From: Paraburkholderia sp.
GTDB taxonomy: Bacteria > Pseudomonadota > Gammaproteobacteria > Burkholderiales > Burkholderiaceae
Direction: 5' to 3'
Length of the DNA stretch: 64,000 bases
Assembly (NCBI RefSeq): GCF_028283785.1
Contig: NZ_JAPWKB010000002.1
Location: 1-64,000 of the forward strand
How positions within the stretch are numbered: the first letter of the stretch is position 1; each line of letters begins with the position of its first letter. Positions 27,687-37,964 of this stretch are shown here, piece after piece. A model generated the notes under the pieces. That model was not told the origin of the DNA, searched no databases, and was given only the letters and a program-made list of their open reading frames with translations. The position numbers and the translations under genes were made by a program.

Positions 27687-27719
27687 GCGTCGCGTATGCG
27701 TCGCGTATGCATCGCATAG
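27687..27719. repeat. Three tandem 11-mers upstream of the c-di-GMP gene
   Basis: GCGTCGCGTAT occurs twice back to back (27687-27697, 27698-27708), followed by the degenerate GCATCGCATAG (27709-27719). The 11-base period is one DNA turn, so the copies face the same side of the helix. They lie 67-99 bases upstream of the GAF-GGDEF-EAL start codon and could be an operator. Confidence 0.6.
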
Positions 27720-28013
27720 GCACTTCCGGGCACTGTTCTTTGATAACTCGCCGGCGCGGCCAGCGCGACCGGCGCGCTCGGCTCACACCGTCCCTTACGT
27801 GTTAACGGCATGTAAGACACTTGCTTTAGAGGCGCGTCACGCATCCGCCAGATGCAATGCCGATGATCCGTGGAGCCAATTTTTTTGTCCAGCTTACACG
27901 CGGCGGCTGTTCGTCAGGCGCCTGTCGTCTTGCCGCGCGGGAGCCGTGCGGCACGTCATCGCCCAAGAAAAATCTGCTCATAAGGGCCGTACGGTTTCGG
28001 CTGGGACACCGAC

Positions 28014-28127
28014 ATGTCGAAATGCGGCGGCGACTCGCAACTGGCCGCGTCGATGCTGCACACGAGCGTGTTCTACAACAAGATCATCGCCGACAAGTTG
28101 AAAATGGCGATCTCGTGCAGGGCGTAG
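28014..28127 (+). pseudogene. Short protein-like frame, possible gene remnant
   Basis: A 37-residue frame from ATG 28014 (MSKCGGDSQLAASML, then a helix with FYNKIIADKLKMAISC) ending in TAG. The frame is open back to a TAA at 27981 and reads GPYGFGWDTD before the ATG. Composition and hydrophobic spacing look coding, unlike the flanks, yet I recognise no family and see no ribosome site. It may be a real mini-protein or the tail of a lost gene. Confidence 0.25.
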
Positions 28128-28238
28128 ACAGCTCGCTTTCGTCGCCACGAAACACGCATCGACATACGCGCCGAACCTCGCGTCGTTCGCGATGTCCGGC
28201 GCGCGACCTTTCTGCTACGCTGACCACCATCTTTCTAA

Positions 28239-28297
28239 CGGTAAGCAATTACCGCCTATACCGTAAGCGCCCATTTCGTATTCGGTAAGACGCTTAC
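28239..28297. promoter_or_regulatory. Palindromes with GTAAGC motifs upstream of the glycerol-type ABC operon
   Basis: A perfect palindrome CGGTAA-GCAA-TTACCG lies at 28239-28254. Another pair of arms, GTAAGCG (28263-28269) and CGCTTAC (28291-28297), follows, and CGGTAAG occurs again at 28283-28289. The cluster is about 190-250 bases before the TTG start of the first transporter gene. A regulator such as a GlpR- or LacI-type protein could bind; the identity is unknown. Confidence 0.45.
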
Positions 28298-28487
28298 AAT
28301 CACATCGTCTACTGTTTGTATGGTTAACACCGATTTATACGTAAACGAACAAAAAGGAACATCGAATCTGTTGTTTTGATTCCTTTCAGAAAATAAGGGA
28401 CACGCCTCGCCAGTTGCCGCATCCGCAGTCCGTATTCGCACCAAAACAGCGCAGCACCGGAGACGCACTAGAACAAAGGAGAGCGAT

Positions 28488-29630
28488 TTGGTCTTGGAAC
28501 TGGAGCGGGTGACGGTCGTTTCGGGCGCTCAAACGCATCTGTATGGCGTGGATCTACAACTGGTTCCCGGCGCGATCAACGTGCTGCTCGGGCCCACGCA
28601 AGCGGGCAAAACCACGTTGATGCGGGTGATGGCCGGACTCGATCGTCCGGCGTCCGGTCGGGTGCTTGCCGACGGCGTCGACGTCACCGGCGTGAGCGTC
28701 CGGCGGCGCAACCTCGCGATGGTCTACCAGCAGTTCATCAACTATCCGGCGATGACCGTGTTCGACAACATCGCGTCGCCGCTAAAGCTGCAAAAAACCC
28801 CCGCCGCCGAAATCAGACGCCGCGTTCAGGACGTCGCCGCCAAACTCCATATCGATCATCTGCTGAAACGCCGTCCGGGCGAACTCTCAGGCGGCCAGCA
28901 ACAGCGTTGCGCGCTCGCGCGGGCGCTGGTCAAACGCTCGTCGCTGGTGCTGCTCGACGAACCGCTGGTCAATCTCGACTACAAGCTGCGCGAGGAATTG
29001 CGCGTCGAACTCGCCACGCTGTTCGCGGACGGCAAAACCACTGTCGTCTACGCGACCACGGAGCCGCTCGAAGCGTTGCTGCTCGGCGGCTATACGGCCA
29101 TCGTCGATCGCGGCCGCGTGCTGCAACACGGTCCGACGCTCGACGTCTACAACGCGCCCGCCAACGTCGATGTCGCCGCCGTCTTCAACGATCCGCCGAT
29201 GAACATGCTGGTTAGCCAGCTCGGCACCGACGGCACCGCGCGCCTGCCGATCGGCATCGACGTGCCGCTCGAACGGGTCCGCGCAATTGACGCAAGTAAC
29301 GCAATCCGCACCGGCGACGCCGCCAGACCCGGCGCTGGCGGTACCTGCCGGATCGGTATCCGGCCCGGTCATCTGCGACTCGCGCCGCGCACGCCGCGCT
29401 CGGTCGCGGTGCCGTGCCGGCTGGAACTGGCCGAACTGAGCGGCTCCGAAACCTATCTGCATCTGCACACGCGCGACGGCGGCATCGACCTCGTCGCGCA
29501 ATTGCAAGGCGTCCATCAGATCGATCTGGGCACGCAACTCGACGTGTTTATCGACCCCGACGAGCTGTTCGTATTCGACGCGGACACGGCGTTGCTGTCC
29601 GGCCCGGAGGCGAGTCATGGCGCGCATTGA
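28488..29630 (+). CDS. glpS: Glycerol-type ABC transporter ATPase GlpS
   Basis: A 380-residue CUT1-like ATPase with a C-terminal TOBE/OB region. Walker A GPTQAGKTT is at 35-43, signature LSGGQ at 133-137 and Walker B LVLLDEP at 153-159. The H-loop position reads YATTE instead of the usual VTHD, so the switch histidine is replaced by T191. It starts with TTG at 28488, with AAAGGAG six bases upstream; no ATG fits. Order and partners (a second ATPase, two permeases, a DUF2160 protein and a 580-residue binding protein) match the GlpSTPQV glycerol importer described in rhizobia. It overlaps glpT by 14 bases. Confidence 0.85.
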   Translation: MVLELERVTVVSGAQTHLYGVDLQLVPGAINVLLGPTQAGKTTLMRVMAGLDRPASGRVLADGVDVTGVSVRRRNLAMVYQQFINYPAMTVFDNIASPLKLQKTPAAEIRRRVQDVAAKLHIDHLLKRRPGELSGGQQQRCALARALVKRSSLVLLDEPLVNLDYKLREELRVELATLFADGKTTVVYATTEPLEALLLGGYTAIVDRGRVLQHGPTLDVYNAPANVDVAAVFNDPPMNMLVSQLGTDGTARLPIGIDVPLERVRAIDASNAIRTGDAARPGAGGTCRIGIRPGHLRLAPRTPRSVAVPCRLELAELSGSETYLHLHTRDGGIDLVAQLQGVHQIDLGTQLDVFIDPDELFVFDADTALLSGPEASHGAH

Positions 29631-30701
29631 GTTTGAGAATCTCGCGCACGCTTACGCGCCGAACCCCGCTACGCTCGACGATTACGCGCTGCAACCGATG
29701 AGCATGGTCTGGGAAGACGGCGGCGCGTACGCGCTGCTCGGGCCGTCGGGATGCGGAAAATCCACGTTGCTCAATATCGTCTCGGGACTCGTCAGGCCAT
29801 CGGAAGGCCGGGTGCTGTTCGACGGCCGCGACGTCACTGCGATGAGTCCGCGCGAACGCAATATCGCGCAGGTGTTCCAGTTCCCCGTGATCTACGACAC
29901 GATGAGCGTGTACGACAACCTCGCGTTCCCGCTGCGCAATCGCAAGATGTCGCCGGTTGACGTGAAGCGGCGCGTGCACGAAGTCGCCGAAATACTGGAC
30001 ATGACGCGCGAATTGCCGCGCAAGGCGAGCAATCTGTCGGCGGACGCGAAACAGAAAATCTCGCTCGGACGCGGTCTGGTGCGCAAGGACGTCGCCGCGA
30101 TCCTGTTCGACGAACCGCTGACCGTGATCGATCCGCATATGAAATGGATCCTGCGGCGTCAGCTCAAGAAAATTCATCAGCAGCTCAAACTGACGCTGAT
30201 CTACGTGACGCACGATCAGGTCGAAGCGCTGACCTTCGCCGACGAAGTGGTCGTGATGACCAACGGTCGCGTGGTGCAGAAAGGCGACCCGGAAGCGTTG
30301 TTCCTGCGGCCCGATCACGCGTTCGTCGGCTATTTCATCGGCAGTCCGGGAATGAATCTGTGTCCCGTCGATCTCGACGACGACGGCGTGACGATCGGCG
30401 CGCAACGCGTACCGCTCGACGCCCGCACGCTCGACACGCTCAGACACGCAAACGGCACGCTGACGCTCGGCATCCGTCCGGAATTCGTGCGCGTCGCCGC
30501 CGACGGCGAAGCCGGTGCAGTCAAGGCCGACCTGGTGCGCGTACAGCAACTCGGCAACTACCAGTTGCTCACCGCGCAATGCGACGGCCACGTGTTCACC
30601 GCCAAGATCGAACCGCATCTGCGGGTCGGCGACGGCCCGGTCTGGTTGAAGCTCGCGACCGCTGAAACGGTCTTTTTCAGCAACGACGAAAGGATCGCGC
30701 G

Positions 30702-30705
<4 letters not shown>
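29617..30705 (+). CDS. glpT: Glycerol-type ABC transporter ATPase GlpT
   Basis: A 362-residue ATPase partner of GlpS. Walker A GPSGCGKST is at 42-50 and Walker B AILFDEPLTVIDP at 161-173. The H-loop VTHD is intact (H199). The ABC signature is degenerate: LSADAKQK at 140-147 instead of LSGGQ. The faults of GlpS and GlpT are complementary, so a heterodimer would have one canonical and one degenerate ATP site. A C-terminal OB/TOBE region follows. The name GlpT here is the ABC ATPase, not the glycerol-3-phosphate antiporter. Its stop overlaps the next ATG (ATGA). Confidence 0.85.
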
Positions 30706-31620
<915 letters not shown>

Positions 31621-31628
<8 letters not shown>

Positions 31629-32430
31629 TAACCGCTGGATGCGCGTCGTGGTGCTGTCGGTGTATATCCTGTTCGCGCTGATTCCGCTGTACTGGATGCT
31701 GTCGATCTCGCTGCGCACGAACGAAGAAACGATGTCGGCGTTCGCGATCTGGCCGCATCACGTCACCTTCGATAACTACAAGGTGATCTTCACCGATCCG
31801 TCGTGGTACTGGGGCTATATCAACTCGATCATCTACGTGCTGATGAACACGGTGATGTCGGTGCTGGTCGCGCTGCCCGCCGCGTACGGATTTTCCCGCT
31901 ACCGCTTTCTCGGCGACAAGCACATGTTCTTCTGGCTGCTCACCAACCGGATGACGCCGCCCGCCGTGTTCCTGCTGCCGTTTTTCCAGCTCTATTCGAG
32001 CGTCGGGCTGATGGACACGTATATCGCGGTTGCGCTCGCGCACATGCTGTTCAACGTGCCGCTCGCGGTGTGGATCCTCGAAGGCTTCATGTCGGGCGTG
32101 CCGCGCGAAATCGACGAAACCGCGTACATCGACGGCTATACGTTTCCGGCGTTCTTCGTGAAGATTTTTCTGCCGCTGATCAAGTCGGGCGTCGGCGTGA
32201 CGGCGTTCTTCTGCTTCATGTTCAGCTGGGTCGAACTGCTGCTCGCGCGCACGCTCACCACCGTCAACGCGAAGCCGATTGCCGCCGTGATGACGCGCAC
32301 CGTGTCGGCCGCCGGGATGGATTGGGGCGTGCTGTCGGCGGCGGGCGTGCTGACCATCGTGCCCGGCGCGCTCGTCATCTACTTCGTGCGCAATTACATC
32401 GCGAAGGGCTTTGCGATGGGGAGAGTCTGA
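31621..32430 (+). CDS. glpQ: Glycerol-type ABC transporter permease GlpQ
   Basis: A 269-residue MalG-like permease, with six membrane segments and the EAA loop REIDETAYIDGYTFPAFFVKIFLPL near 161-185. It starts eight bases inside glpP. Its stop and the next ATG share bases (TGATG). Here GlpQ means the permease, not the phosphodiesterase of the same symbol in E. coli. Confidence 0.88.
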
Positions 32431-32711
32431 TGCTCACGTGGATGTACTGGACCCCTGAAGTGGCGATCTTTTTCGGCTGCGTCGTGGCGATGCTGGCCGG
32501 CATGACCGTGTGGGAACTGCGCTCGCCGACCGTCGAGCGCAAAGGTTTCCTGCCGATCGCCACCACACGCGGCGACCGGCTGTTTATCGGCCTGCTGGTC
32601 GCCGCGTATCTCAATCTCGCATGGGTCGGCGTCAGCGCGGAAAACGCCAGCGCTTGGCCCGGTTTTGCGGCGTCGATGATCGTATTGCTGATCGTGATGT
32701 GGAAAGGCTGA
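32430..32711 (+). CDS. Small membrane protein of the glycerol-type ABC operon (DUF2160)
   Basis: A 93-residue protein with three hydrophobic segments (about 8-28, 46-66, 74-90). The TPEVAIFFGCVVAMLAGMTVWE start and the DRLFIGLLVAAYLNLAWV core fit the DUF2160 family, which is found in the same position in glycerol ABC operons. It may be a transporter accessory subunit. The ATG at 32430 overlaps the glpQ stop by one base. An upstream long open frame is only the glpQ shadow. Confidence 0.85.
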   Translation: MLTWMYWTPEVAIFFGCVVAMLAGMTVWELRSPTVERKGFLPIATTRGDRLFIGLLVAAYLNLAWVGVSAENASAWPGFAASMIVLLIVMWKG

Positions 32712-32835
32712 TCACGTCTGGCGGATTCACAGCGTTGAGTCCTGAAGGTTTGCGTATCTGGACAGACCGGTTCCGTTGATGCCCCGGGCGGGGCCGGCAG
32801 AGGATCCAAGGGGTGCGGAGACACAGGAGAAGACC

Positions 32836-34578
32836 ATGCAACTCAGGAGACGGAGCGTCGCGCTAGCGGTGGCCGGCGTCGTCGCGGCGGGCTTTACGAG
32901 CCACGCTGCGATGGCTGGCGCGCCCGAAGCGCAAAAGTGGGTGGATAGCGAATTCCAGCCGAGCACGCTGTCCAGACAGCAGCAGATGGACGAGATGAAA
33001 TGGTTCATCGACACCGCCGCGAAGCTGAAATCGGCGGGCGTCAAGGAAGTGCACGTCGTGTCGGAAACGCTCGACACGCACATGTACGAATCGAAAACGC
33101 TGGCCAAGGCGTTCACCGAAATCACCGGCATTTCGGTCAAGCACGACATCATCCAGGAAGGCGACGTCGTCGAGAAATTGCAGACGTCGATGCAGTCCGG
33201 CCAGAGTATCTACGACGGCTGGATTTCGGATTCCGACCTGATCGGCACGCATTATCGCTATGGCGTAATCATGCCGTTGTCCGATTACATGGCGGGCGAA
33301 GGCAAGCAATATACGAATCCCGGACTCGATATCAAGGACTTCATCGGCACGAGTTTCACGACCGCGCCCGACAAGAAGCTCTATCAGCTACCCGACCAGC
33401 AGTTCGCGAATCTGTACTGGTTCCGCGCCGACTGGTTCGCGCGCAAGGACTTGCAGGACAAGTTCAAGGCGAAGTACGGCTACGAGCTTGGCGTGCCGGT
33501 CAACTGGTCCGCGTATGAAGACATCGCCGAATTCTTCACGAACGACGTGAAGACGATCGACGGCGACAAGGTCTACGGTCATATGGACTACGGCAAGAAA
33601 GATCCGTCGCTCGGATGGCGCTTCACGGATGCGTGGCTGTCGATGGCGGGCGAAGCGGACAAGGGCATTCCGAACGGCATGCCGGTCGACGAATGGGGCG
33701 TTCGCGTGACGCCGGACGGCTGCCATGCGGTCGGCGCGTCGGTCACGCGCGGCGGCGGCACGAACAGCCCGCCCGCCGTGTTCGCCACCACCAAATATAT
33801 CGACTGGCTGAAAAAGTACGCGCCGCCCGAAGCGTCCGGGATGACCTTCAACGAGGCCGGTCCGGTGCCCGCGCAAGGCAAGATCGCGCAGCAGATCTTC
33901 TGGTACAGCGCGTTCACCGCGTCGATGCTGAAGCCGGGCAACGTGACGAATTCGGACGGCACGCCGAAGTGGCGGATGGCGCCGTCGCCGCACGGTCCGT
34001 ACTGGAAAGACGGCATGCAGAACGGCTATCAGGATGTCGGCTCGTGGACGTTCTTCAAATCGACGCCGCCGAACCAGCGCGCCGCCGCATGGCTGTACGC
34101 GCAGTTCGTCACGTCGAAAACGGTGTCGCTGAAAAAATCGATTACCGGTCTCACGTTTATCCGCGATTCCGATATTCATAGCGAGTACTTCACGAAGAAC
34201 GCCGACAAATACGGCGGCCTGATCGAGTTTTACCGGAGCCCGGCGCGCGTCGCGTGGACGCCGACCGGCAACAACGTGCCGGATTATCCGAAGATGGCGC
34301 AGTTGTGGTGGAAGAACGTCGCGACCGCCGTCGCCGGCGAAAAGACGCCGCAAGCCGCAATGGACAACCTGGCCAAGGAAATGGATCAGGTGCTGGCCCG
34401 CTTGCAGCGCGCGGGGATGAAGGTGTGCGCACCGGAGTTGAACCCGGAAAGCGATCCCGCGAAATGGCTGTCGGATCAGCACGCGCCGTGGAAGAAACTC
34501 GCCAACGAAAAGCCGAAGGGCGAAACGGTCAAGTACGACCAGTTGCTGACCGCGTGGAAGGAAGGTCGCGTGCGGTAA
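32836..34578 (+). CDS. glpV: Glycerol-type ABC transporter periplasmic binding protein GlpV
   Basis: A 580-residue family 1 solute-binding protein with a signal peptide ending near HAAMAGA (residue 27). The mature protein contains EITGISVKHDIIQEGDVVEKLQTSMQSG and LYQLPDQQFANLYWFRADWFARKDL, typical of the large GlpV-type proteins (about 580 residues). AGGAG lies seven bases before ATG 32836. It is the last gene of the operon, followed 30 bases later by a strong terminator. No glycerol kinase, glpD or regulator gene is adjacent. Confidence 0.88.
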   Translation: MQLRRRSVALAVAGVVAAGFTSHAAMAGAPEAQKWVDSEFQPSTLSRQQQMDEMKWFIDTAAKLKSAGVKEVHVVSETLDTHMYESKTLAKAFTEITGISVKHDIIQEGDVVEKLQTSMQSGQSIYDGWISDSDLIGTHYRYGVIMPLSDYMAGEGKQYTNPGLDIKDFIGTSFTTAPDKKLYQLPDQQFANLYWFRADWFARKDLQDKFKAKYGYELGVPVNWSAYEDIAEFFTNDVKTIDGDKVYGHMDYGKKDPSLGWRFTDAWLSMAGEADKGIPNGMPVDEWGVRVTPDGCHAVGASVTRGGGTNSPPAVFATTKYIDWLKKYAPPEASGMTFNEAGPVPAQGKIAQQIFWYSAFTASMLKPGNVTNSDGTPKWRMAPSPHGPYWKDGMQNGYQDVGSWTFFKSTPPNQRAAAWLYAQFVTSKTVSLKKSITGLTFIRDSDIHSEYFTKNADKYGGLIEFYRSPARVAWTPTGNNVPDYPKMAQLWWKNVATAVAGEKTPQAAMDNLAKEMDQVLARLQRAGMKVCAPELNPESDPAKWLSDQHAPWKKLANEKPKGETVKYDQLLTAWKEGRVR

Positions 34579-34607
34579 CAGCGTTCGTAGCGGGAGCGGA
34601 AGCTTCG

Positions 34608-34636
34608 ACGGGCGGCGACGATGCCGCCCGTTTTTT
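34608..34636 (+). terminator. Intrinsic terminator of the glycerol-type ABC operon
   Basis: Arms ACGGGCGGC (34608-34616) and GCCGCCCGT (34623-34631) with a six-base loop are followed by TTTTT. It starts 30 bases after the glpV stop, just before the convergent hydrolase gene. Confidence 0.9.
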
Positions 34637-34657
34637 ATGACGCCTGTCGCCGCGCGT

Positions 34658-36340
34658 TCAACCGAACGGCGCGCGATCCTGTTTGCAGACCGTGCCCGCA
34701 GGCGGCAACGTGCCGTCGATGAAATACGCGGACTCGGCATCGGCCGCGCATCGGCTGGCATTGAGCAGCGCGGTATGGCCGAAACCATCGACCGTCAGCA
34801 GCCGGGCGTCGTGCAACAACGCGGCCATCTTCTGCGACGACGCATACGCGGTCGATGGATCGTAGCGATTGCCGATCACCAGGATCGGCGTCGTCGATGC
34901 ATTCCACGGGCCGGTGTACGGCGCGGCGGCTTTCACGGACCAGCTCGCACACGGCGCATCGGACCACGCGACCGGCGCAGCGATCGGACCCGCACGCGCC
35001 ACCGACCACGCGGCGACCTGCGGGAACAGCGTCAGATCGCGCGGATTCGGACTCTCACCGCACTGGATCGCGCTGCCGGCGCCGTCGCTGTCGTATTGCG
35101 GGTCGGCGCTCGCATTGGCGGTGGACGGAGCGGGACTTTTCGTATGCGCGACCGGCGAACCGCTGCCCGCAGGATCGCTCGCGTCCCACAGATTTTCGAG
35201 CACATCCGCGAGCGCGCTCCAACCGGGAAACTTGTCGACCTGCTGCACGGTGAAGATCCATCCCGACACCAGATTGAGCATCACCGGCGCGGTGAACGGC
35301 GCGTCCTGAACGTCCGGCAAGCGCGCCGGATGTGCGGTCAGCCGCTGCGTCAGCGTGTCGAATTTGGCGGTGAGCGCAGCGGCATCCGCGCCGGGATCGG
35401 CGAACGCGCATTTCGCACGGCCCGCCGACGCGCACGCGCGGAAAAACTGCGCGAGCGTCTGACTCGTCCCGAGGTCGTTATCGATGCGCTCGCTGGTGCC
35501 TTGCAGCGTCGCGTCGGCGAAGTAGCCGGTCGGCTCGACATTGCCGTCGAGCACCATCGCGCGCAGCTTGCCGGGGAACAGGTTCGCGTAGGTTGCGCCG
35601 ATCAGCGTGCCATACGAAATGCCGAGGTAATTCATCTGCGATTCGCCGCTCGCGCGCCGCAGCGCGTCGAGGTCGCGCGCGGTGTCGGCGGTCGAGACAT
35701 GTGCGAGCAGCGCACCCGCGCGTCGCTCGCAGGCTTCGTTGAACTGCGTCTGAAGCCGCGCCTGCGACTGCACCTGCGCCGCACCGACCGGATAGCCGTC
35801 CGCCATTGTCTTTTTGAACGCGGTTTCGTCGGCGTCGCTGTCGAAGCAGCGCACCGCCGTGCTGCGACCGACGCCGCGCGGGTCCCAGCTGACCAGATCG
35901 AAGCGTTCGAGCAACGCGGCCGGAAACAGGCCGATCCACGATGGCATGTCGTCGGTGCCCTTGCCACCGGGGCCGCCCGGATTGAAGAAGATTGCGCCGA
36001 GTCGGCGCGCGGGGTTCGATGCCGGTCGGCGGATCACAGCGAGCTGGATCGTCCGGCCGTCGGGTTTTGCGTAATCTAGCGGCACCGTCGCCGTCGCGCA
36101 TTCGAACGGCGCGGGCGCGACGGACGGACAGGCGGCCCAGACGAGTCGCGACGGGTGGTTGGTGTGGTCGGTTTGGCCGGTGTGGTCGGTGGGCGTCGTG
36201 CATGCTGCGATCAGCGTCGCGGCGAATGTCGCAGCGAATGTCGGCAGGATGCGTGAGAGCCGGAACCGGAGCGTGCGGAAAATCGACGGGAACCTGATGA
36301 ACGGATGCTTCGATCCTGCCGACTTCACGAAATACGTCAT
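34658..36340 (-). CDS. Lipoprotein alpha/beta hydrolase, TAP-like (prolyl/tripeptidyl aminopeptidase type)
   Basis: A 560-residue exported serine hydrolase. A signal sequence ends in LIAAC near residue 47, a plausible lipobox. FFNPGGPGGKGTD is the oxyanion region and GISYGTLIG holds the nucleophile serine. The C-terminal TAP-like domain carries VIGNRYDPSTAY (acidic residue) and DGFGHTALL (histidine). Homologues release N-terminal amino acids or tripeptides. I chose ATG 36340 because GAGG lies five bases upstream; the longer starts lack one. The N-terminus before the lipobox is unusually long (about 46 residues) and basic. Six cysteines in the mature part may form disulfides. Confidence 0.85.
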   Translation of the reverse strand: MTYFVKSAGSKHPFIRFPSIFRTLRFRLSRILPTFAATFAATLIAACTTPTDHTGQTDHTNHPSRLVWAACPSVAPAPFECATATVPLDYAKPDGRTIQLAVIRRPASNPARRLGAIFFNPGGPGGKGTDDMPSWIGLFPAALLERFDLVSWDPRGVGRSTAVRCFDSDADETAFKKTMADGYPVGAAQVQSQARLQTQFNEACERRAGALLAHVSTADTARDLDALRRASGESQMNYLGISYGTLIGATYANLFPGKLRAMVLDGNVEPTGYFADATLQGTSERIDNDLGTSQTLAQFFRACASAGRAKCAFADPGADAAALTAKFDTLTQRLTAHPARLPDVQDAPFTAPVMLNLVSGWIFTVQQVDKFPGWSALADVLENLWDASDPAGSGSPVAHTKSPAPSTANASADPQYDSDGAGSAIQCGESPNPRDLTLFPQVAAWSVARAGPIAAPVAWSDAPCASWSVKAAAPYTGPWNASTTPILVIGNRYDPSTAYASSQKMAALLHDARLLTVDGFGHTALLNASRCAADAESAYFIDGTLPPAGTVCKQDRAPFG

Positions 36341-36640
36341 CCAATCCTCGCTAGACATGATTGATGAAGCGGCGCGGGCTACGCGGCCTTGATGCGGAAC
36401 GGTTGAATCCGGATGGAGCGGCAAAGCGAACGGCGAACAGGCGGCACTGATGCGGATACGCGAACGACGACAACGGCTGGCCGCGAAGGCCGGTCAAACT
36501 GGCGCGGCGCCTGAGCGGGCCGCATCGAACGACGCGCATTGAACTGGCCGCGCCCATCCCCAACAAAAACCTTCACCAACCTTTCATTTTTATTTCGGCT
36601 CAGGTCAAATGAGATACCCCTCACTTACCACAAGGCCGAT

Positions 36641-36730
36641 ATGTCTCCGTTCATGAAAAGCGCTGTCACGCTGGGCAGTTGCATCGGCATTTTCACGCTG
36701 GTGATCAGCGTGATCGAAGTTCTCGGCTGA
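36641..36730 (+). CDS. Putative single-span small membrane protein
   Basis: A 29-residue frame, MSPFMKSAVTLGSCIGIFTL followed by VISVIEVLG, with one hydrophobic helix. AAGG lies six bases before the ATG. Small single-helix proteins of this size are common but easily missed; no family is recognised. It lies in the 466-base gap between the hydrolase and the D-threonine aldolase-like gene, in which I see nothing else clear. Confidence 0.35.
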   Translation: MSPFMKSAVTLGSCIGIFTLVISVIEVLG

Positions 36731-36806
36731 CGCGATCCGACCGGCCGTCGTCCGGCCCCGCGCGGTTTGCACGCCGCACCGGACGACGCCACCCGTTCCC
36801 CGCCCG

Positions 36807-37964
36807 CTATCTCGACAGACCGCGCGCATCGATCGGCCAGATCGCCTCGACGCGATCGTCGCGGAAACACACATATTCGTCGTAAAGGTTGACCGTCGGA
36901 TCGCAATGACCGGGCGGCAAGAGCAGACGCCCACCGACCAGGTTCGTCGTATCCAGCTCCGCTGCTTCCGGCGTTTCACGCGCTTCGAGCATGCCGTGCT
37001 CGTCGTTGGCCGACACATAGGTCAGGCGCGGCCCGGACGATCCACGCGCCCACGTCGCGCTGCGCGGCAAACCGGAATCCACCGCGAGTCCTTTCAGACC
37101 GACGTCGCAGACCGCCATTCCGCGCCGCGTCGCGCTCATCACCGTCGACAGCACGAACAGACTGTGACGCGAGCGCGCCGGATCCTGCCACGCGTTGTCG
37201 CCGTAATCGCCGTCCATAAACAGATACGAGCCGGGCTGCAATTCCGTATAGACGCCACTCGTCGCATCGAACTCGACGGTGCCGGTGCCGCCGCCCGTCA
37301 CCACGCCGCACCGAATCCCGCGCGCATCGAGCGCCTGCACGAACTGCGCGGCGCGCGCGGCGGTGCGGGCCGCTTCGGTCTTGCGCGCGGTCCAGTCGCG
37401 GATATGCTGCGCGCCGCCGTGATAGGCCTGCACGCCGGTAAAGCGCAGCGCCGCGTGCGCGGCGATCGCATCGACCAGTTTCAGCAACGCGTCCGGTTCC
37501 GCGACCCCGCATCGATGCTGACCGACATCCACTTCCGGCAAGACATCGATCGTCACGCCGTGCGCGGCGGCGGCGCGCCCGAGCGCGTCGATCTGGCCCG
37601 GCGCATCGACGCATACGCTCAATCGCACCGCCGACGCGAGTTCGACGGCCATCGCAATCTTGTCCGCGCCGACGAATTCGTTGCTGATATGGATGCTCGC
37701 GATGCCGGCCGCGGCGAACGGATACGCCTCGCTGAGTTTCTGGCAGCACACCCCGACCGCGCCCGCGGCGACCTGCTGCCGCGCAATCGCGCTCGACTTG
37801 TGCGCCTTCGCATGCGGCCGCAACGCGACGCCGTGCGCCGCGGCGAACGTCGCCATCGATTGAAGATTCGCGTCGAACGCATCGAGATCGATCAGCAACG
37901 ACGGCGTGCCGACCGTCGCCAGCGAATCGCCGACGCGCGCGGCGGCAGGAGGAACCAGCGTCAT
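36807..37964 (-). CDS. D-threonine aldolase/D-serine dehydratase-like PLP enzyme (DSD1 family)
   Basis: A 385-residue fold-type III PLP enzyme. The PLP lysine is in LRPHAKAHKS near residue 50. The metal site is the C-terminal PGHCDPTVNLYDEYV (His and Cys/Asp near 354-356). The family covers D-threonine aldolase, 3-hydroxy-D-aspartate aldolase and D-serine dehydratase; all cleave or dehydrate D-hydroxy amino acids. The exact substrate cannot be told. The ATG at 37964 has GGAAGG seven bases upstream; the longer open frame lacks support. No adjacent regulator or partner gene. Confidence 0.87.
   Translation of the reverse strand: MTLVPPAAARVGDSLATVGTPSLLIDLDAFDANLQSMATFAAAHGVALRPHAKAHKSSAIARQQVAAGAVGVCCQKLSEAYPFAAAGIASIHISNEFVGADKIAMAVELASAVRLSVCVDAPGQIDALGRAAAAHGVTIDVLPEVDVGQHRCGVAEPDALLKLVDAIAAHAALRFTGVQAYHGGAQHIRDWTARKTEAARTAARAAQFVQALDARGIRCGVVTGGGTGTVEFDATSGVYTELQPGSYLFMDGDYGDNAWQDPARSRHSLFVLSTVMSATRRGMAVCDVGLKGLAVDSGLPRSATWARGSSGPRLTYVSANDEHGMLEARETPEAAELDTTNLVGGRLLLPPGHCDPTVNLYDEYVCFRDDRVEAIWPIDARGLSR

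Larger units (their letters stand above)
27621..28487. other. Long intergenic region between the c-di-GMP gene and the glycerol-type ABC operon
   Basis: No full-length gene is supported in these 867 bases. They contain tandem 11-mers (27687-27719), a short protein-like frame (28014-28127), and a promoter-proximal part rich in GTAAGC/CGGTAA motifs (28239-28300) before the transporter start at 28488. The last 250 bases are more AT-rich than average, as expected for a promoter. Other frames here read as low-complexity Arg-rich translations of noncoding sequence. Confidence 0.6.

Noticed and set aside
25356..27719. 787-codon plus-strand frame opposite the GAF-GAF-GGDEF-EAL gene
   Set aside because: Shadow of the real gene; composition is Arg/Gln/His-rich and no motif can be seen, while the minus-strand protein has intact catalytic motifs.
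27857..28288. 143-codon plus-strand frame in the intergenic region
   Set aside because: Arg/Ser/Thr-rich without family or ribosome site; it runs out of frame over the shorter, more protein-like 28014-28127 frame.
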